Source: Methanobacteriota archaeon (GTDB lineage Archaea; Thermoplasmatota; Poseidoniia; Poseidoniales; Poseidoniaceae). Taken from it: DNA of 7,566 bases. Of the stretch, positions 6,001 through 7,566 are shown piece after piece. The DNA is taken from assembly GCA_002727515.1 (NCBI GenBank), contig PBXF01000053.1, positions 1-7,566 on the forward strand. The letters are read 5' to 3'. A model generated the notes under the pieces. It did not search any database. It was not told where the DNA came from and worked only from the letters and a program-made list of their open reading frames with translations. Position numbers and translations under genes: made by a program. The first letter of the stretch is position 1; each line of letters opens with the position of its first letter.

Positions 6001-7566
6001 TGCCCAAGAGAGAACTGTTCCACCAATATATGTTGGTGTGACATTTGTCATTGTAACATCTTTAGTTAATATGGATGAACTTGGACTGTATGCTATGGAA
6101 GATGGGGCAGCATCATTTACCAGAATTGTTACTGTTGTTGAGGCACTACCGCCAGAGTTACTTGCAGTAACTGTGTACGTAGTTGCAGTAGATATAGCGG
6201 TAGGGGTTCCTGAAATTGTACCTGTAACGCTGCTAAATGAGAGACCTGCTGGAAGAACATCTGAAATCTGCCAGAGAGTCACTGCACCTCCACTAAATAC
6301 TGGTGTTGCTGGAGTCATGAGTGAGTCCTTAGTCAATGACAAGAAACTCGGATTATATGAAACCGAAGATGGTGCTACGTCGTTAACTTGAATAGTTACT
6401 GTAGCGGTGTCTGTACCGCCATTATTGATCGCAGTCACTGTGTAAGAAGTAGACTGTGAGACCACAGTAGGAGTACCACTAATTTCACCTGTTGAATTGT
6501 TAAAAGTCAAACCTCCTGGAAGAGTTGGTGAGATTAACCAAGTCGATACAGGTCCGCCAGAAGATGTTGGATTAAGAGGAGACATTGTCAAACCAATTTG
6601 TAAGACGACAGAACTTGTAGTGTAAGTGATGGAAGGTGATTCTTCAGTGACTTCGATAGTAACTATTGTAGTTGCACTACCACCAGTATTTGTAGCGGTT
6701 ACTGTATATGCTGCAGAAGAAGTAACTGAAGTCGGTGTTCCTGAAATCGCACCATTTGATGTTGAGAACAAGAGGCCGGCCGGTAATGCAGGTGAAATGG
6801 ACCAAGAATCAACTGGGCCGCCAAGAGAAGTTGGTATCACAGTCGGCATCAATGTGTTTTTCTCCAAGGAGAAGGAATTTGGAGTATAGGTAACTGACGA
6901 TGGAGCAACATCAATCACTTCGATGGCTAATGTGGCTGTATCAGTACCTCCATCATTAGTTGCAGTTACTGTAAAATTAGTCGAACTGAACAGTACTGAA
7001 GGTGTCCCAGAAATTTCTCCACTGGTTGTCGATAATGAAAGACCCGCTGGAAGTGATGGTGAAATTGACCATGTAACTACCGTACCACCTGCTGAGGTTG
7101 GATTTATTGAGATTGCAGTTCCTTTTACCAAAGTGTAAGAGTTTTGTGAATAACCAATCAATGGAGCTGCATCGTTGATTAAGATTGTAATTGTAGTAGA
7201 CGCTGTACCTCCGGTGTTGGTTGCTGAAACTGTGTAGTTAGTCGAGGAAGAAATCGTTGTTGGAGTTCCTGATATTTCACCATTTGATGTATCGAAGTTT
7301 AGACCTGTTGGAAGTGCTGGTGTAATCGCCCAAGAGACAACAGTTCCACCAACAGATGTTGGGGCATTAGGAGTCATTGCAGTTCCTTTAGTTAGGGTGA
7401 ATGGATTTCCAGAGTAAACAATAGAAGATGGAATTATGTCATTGACAGTAATTGAGATAGTAGTTGTCGCATTTCCACCAGAGTTGAAGGCTGTGACTGT
7501 GTAACTAGTCGAAGATATAATCTCTGTAGGTGTTCCAGATATCTCTCCATTAGAGGAGGAGAATGA
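1..7566 (-). CDS. Giant C-terminally membrane-anchored surface protein with tandem Ig-like repeats (internal fragment)
   Basis: One frame on the minus strand is open across all 2522 codons. No start or stop of the gene lies in the window, so the full protein is larger. Domains in order (residues of the visible part): tandem He_PIG-type Ig-like units 1-1908; two acidic Ca-binding modules about 1909-2098; one Ig-like unit 2099-2196; a third acidic module 2197-2267; transmembrane helix 2268-2285; basic stop-transfer GRKR; linker; unknown folded domain about 2313-2424; charged helix; 11-residue Ala/Lys/Glu repeats 2490-2522. This order predicts a type I membrane protein: repeats outside, C-terminus in the cytoplasm. 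A role in adhesion, prey or particle attachment, or cell-surface armour is inferred from the architecture; no catalytic motif is visible. In-frame Met codons are internal to repeats and are not starts. The coding frame is certain; the biological role is not. Confidence 0.96.
100..294 (-). other. Charged helical region after the cytoplasmic domain
   Basis: About 65 residues rich in Lys and Glu (KEQKKIEAGLKKED, ELYEKAKVVAEA), with an intervening less helical part (TGRPVDSTFEDLKDD, IVNLSNEND) that then leads into the Ala/Lys/Glu repeats. Predicted alpha-helical and soluble from composition alone. Confidence 0.55.
295..630 (-). other. Cytoplasmic folded domain of unknown family
   Basis: About 112 residues, reached through a polar linker (631-711, rich in Glu, Ser, Thr and Pro). 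It starts EENPFVLKPAKTVKAGG and continues as alternating hydrophobic and polar strands (IVSKEVITI, LKIKSIDF, RRFTMQD, VMKFKLMFD), then GGEYQGAIKVG and SVYFVWDVKVKPDPEY. Short alternating strands with Gly turns suggest a small beta-sandwich or barrel. It is unlike the extracellular Ig units: it lacks GTP and LPxGL, and is rich in Lys and Arg. I do not recognise a named family. Its position implies a link between the surface stalk and something in the cytoplasm. Confidence 0.6.
712..765 (-). other. Transmembrane helix with stop-transfer signal
   Basis: Eighteen uncharged residues, almost all Leu: LLLCCLP, then ten Leu and an Ile, directly followed by Gly and the basic cluster RKR. Acidic sequence precedes it and basic sequence follows. 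By the positive-inside rule the repeats lie outside and the C-terminus inside. It is the only obvious membrane segment in the visible 2522 residues. A Cys-Cys pair sits in the outer third and could be lipidated, but nothing in the sequence proves that. Confidence 0.93.
766..978 (-). repeat. Acidic module 3, membrane-proximal stalk
   Basis: A short acidic module opening with DTDNDGLPDGP, followed by a run of five Asp in VDDDDDGDGLLDD, then Cys at 874 and Cys at 817 (19 codons apart), and a Ser/Asp-rich tail that ends at the transmembrane helix. It matches the front half of modules 1 and 2, including the Cys pair, with three codons fewer between the first Asp and the first Cys. It probably forms the Ca2+-bound base of the ectodomain just outside the membrane. 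Confidence 0.82.
979..1272 (-). repeat. Isolated Ig-like unit 23
   Basis: An Ig-like unit of about 98 residues set between acidic modules. It keeps TWSIIPALPAGLEF, ITGIPTE and TNYTVFANNS. It carries an insertion of a few residues before the ITGIP turn (SGSMARSGE), including Arg, which is absent from units 1-17. Its GTP-equivalent anchor (1069) lies 93 bp from the following DTD motif (976). The same 93-bp distance separates the anchor of unit 22 (1933) from its DSD motif (1840), so units 22 and 23 and their following acidic segments look like copies of one composite. Confidence 0.8.
1273..1458 (-). repeat. Acidic Ca-binding module 2, shortened copy
   Basis: This repeats the first half of module 1 at an offset of 384 bp: DSDGDGQPD, then DTDDDNDGWSD, a Cys at 1345, VPLDGDVDGICDALD with a Cys at 1285. 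It stops just after DALD, where an Ig-like unit begins, so the second half of the module is missing. Cys-to-Cys spacing is 20 codons in both copies, which suggests a conserved disulphide between the two Asp-rich loops. Confidence 0.85.
1459..1842 (-). repeat. Acidic Ca-binding module 1 (thrombospondin type-3-like)
   Basis: A 128-codon Asp/Gly-rich segment. It begins DSDGDGLPD, then DLDDDEDGFSD, a Cys at 1729, IDGDGICDALD with a Cys at 1669, KDGDGIDN, a Ser/Thr/Asn spacer, DSDGDGVCDGP, and a Cys 11 codons further on, ending in DAFPNDPSAW. Repeated DxDxDG motifs are the signature of TSP3-type and dockerin-like loops that bind Ca2+ through Asp side chains, usually forming a stiff extracellular stalk. 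The module restarts in phase at 1458 after exactly 384 bp. Ca2+ binding is inferred from the motifs. Confidence 0.85.
1843..2358 (-). repeat. Ig-like units 21 and 22, degenerate end of the array
   Basis: Unit 21 (2098-2358) keeps the Trp (TEWSITPEL) and YTVTATN but has SGMPT in place of SGTPT. Unit 22 (1843-2097) is shortest at 255 bp and has lost the near-invariant Trp (TFEIHPELP), while keeping LPEGM, GTISGTPT and TNFTIYSNS. Edge units of long tandem arrays often diverge because they are not homogenised, and these two fit that pattern. Unit 22 runs directly into the first acidic module, and its last strand most resembles that of unit 23, which also precedes an acidic module. Confidence 0.8.
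2359..3177 (-). repeat. Ig-like units 18-20, a divergent 273-bp triplet
   Basis: Three units of exactly 273 bp (2905-3177, 2632-2904, 2359-2631). They keep the He_PIG core (SW, LPxGL, GTP, GTNTGG) but differ together from units 1-17. They carry NNT-V/I-S and LPLxPT where the others have LTKGTAM, so the conserved Lys is lost. They have an extra two residues before the Trp (GSG or GDG motif), an Arg-x-Met pair after GTPxE, and end in Y/F-INITI. Their shared private features show they are each other's closest relatives and arose by a local tandem expansion separate from the seven-unit block. Confidence 0.88.
3178..5043 (-). repeat. Seven-unit Ig block, copy A (units 11-17, 1866 bp)
   Basis: Seven units at 4777-5043, 4513-4776, 4246-4512, 3979-4245, 3712-3978, 3445-3711 and 3178-3444. 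They correspond one to one with units 4-10. The 264-bp unit (unit 12) falls at the same place as unit 5, and both lack one Ser in the opening PSSIxY motif. The private markers recur: YTPNSFSL in 11, LPGGL and TAIN in 12, LWQI in 13, IGGTPT in 14, YSGSPFTL in 15, KGTTM in 16, VESWSIS in 17. GTP anchor codons sit exactly 1866 bp from their partners in all seven pairs. Units 1-17 contain no Cys and no Arg, and generally one Lys each (LxK followed by D or G). As folds these should be Ig or cadherin-like beta sandwiches; the closely related CADG family is the main alternative name. Confidence 0.88.
5044..6909 (-). repeat. Seven-unit Ig block, copy B (units 4-10, 1866 bp)
   Basis: Seven consecutive Ig-like units at 6643-6909, 6379-6642, 6112-6378, 5845-6111, 5578-5844, 5311-5577 and 5044-5310. 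All are 267 bp except unit 5, which is 264 bp. Each has the conserved Trp, the LPxGL turn, GxIxGTP and YxVxAxN. Private markers link each unit to the one seven places on: unit 4 YTPNSFSL, unit 5 LPGGL and TAIN, unit 6 LWQI and ASNSGG, unit 7 IGGTPT instead of ISGTPT, unit 8 YSGTPFTL after Tyr-Ser-Ile-Ser, unit 9 KGTTM, unit 10 VESWSIS. The natural reading is one ancestral seven-domain segment duplicated whole. Confidence 0.88.
6910..7566 (-). repeat. Ig-like units 1-3, start of a seven-unit block (partial)
   Basis: Three He_PIG-type units: unit 1 partial at 7438-7566, unit 2 at 7171-7437 (267 bp) and unit 3 at 6910-7170 (261 bp, the shortest of the canonical set). Each shows the family pattern PSxIxY, SxGG, a Trp followed by xIxPxLPxGL, then GEISGTP, YTVxAxNxGG and a short Thr/Ile strand ending in ND or ID. 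Unit 1 matches unit 8 (AFNxGGN followed by TTI and ITVND). Unit 2 matches unit 9 (TSNGEISGTP). Unit 3 sits where a partner of unit 10 is expected but has no clear private marker. These units therefore look like the downstream end of a further copy of the block at 5044-6909. Confidence 0.85.

Noticed and set aside
6280..6330. In-frame Met codons (for example MTPATPV and similar) as possible internal starts
   Set aside because: They fall at the conserved TxxMT position in the first third of many units, with no start-like context or break in the domain pattern.
5528..6391. Plus-strand open frames with repeated VGVPxISPV-type sequence
   Set aside because: They recur once per 267 bp because they are the antisense of the GEISGTP region of each Ig unit. 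The repeat belongs to the minus-strand protein.
3178..7566. Regular repeats as a possible CRISPR array or non-coding satellite
   Set aside because: The period is 267 bp with gradual divergence along the whole unit, there are no short identical repeats separated by unique spacers, and the codon frame is kept throughout.
1..7566. tRNA, rRNA, promoter, riboswitch or terminator
   Set aside because: The entire window is coding on the minus strand with no intergenic gap. I saw no structured RNA signature on either strand.

Overview
The whole window is the inside of one giant gene on the minus strand. Reading from 7566 down to 1, the codon frame whose codons end at multiples of 3 stays open for 2522 codons, with no stop and neither true end in view. 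I split the sequence into triplets for most of this frame, including everything below about 3450, and found no stop; the rest was checked by reading the translation. There is no intergenic DNA, RNA gene, promoter or terminator. Residue numbers below count from 7566 as residue 1 of the visible part.

Layout from the N-terminal side: (1) 22 tandem Ig-like beta-sandwich units of the He_PIG (putative Ig) type, 7566 to 1843; (2) two acidic, Asp/Gly-rich, calcium-binding modules of thrombospondin type-3 kind, 1842 to 1273; (3) one more Ig-like unit, 1272 to 979; (4) a third, shorter acidic module, 978 to 766; (5) one poly-Leu transmembrane helix followed by GRKR, 765 to 712; (6) a cytoplasmic part with a linker, a compact domain of about 112 residues that I do not recognise, a charged helical stretch and an Ala/Lys/Glu 11-residue repeat that runs off the window at position 1. 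The protein reads as a type I cell-surface giant: a long rigid stalk or adhesin outside, Ca2+-stiffened near the membrane, with a folded domain and a likely coiled coil inside.

The repeat array has visible evolutionary layers. Units 4-17 form two copies of a seven-unit block of exactly 1866 bp, and units 1-3 start a third copy. Units 18-20 are a separate triplication with a 273-bp unit. The Ig-plus-acidic part near the membrane was also duplicated in phase, with offsets of 864 bp and 384 bp.

Organism: a prokaryote with moderate to low GC, probably marine. The acidic phrases (GICDALD, DAFPNDP, DSDGDGxPD), the C-terminal Leu-rich anchor with a cytoplasmic KAAEEKAAKEA tail, and the absence of a type IX sorting domain or LPXTG signal resemble the giant surface proteins of planktonic Euryarchaeota (Marine Group II, Poseidoniales). 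That assignment is inference from remembered family style. A marine bacterium cannot be excluded.
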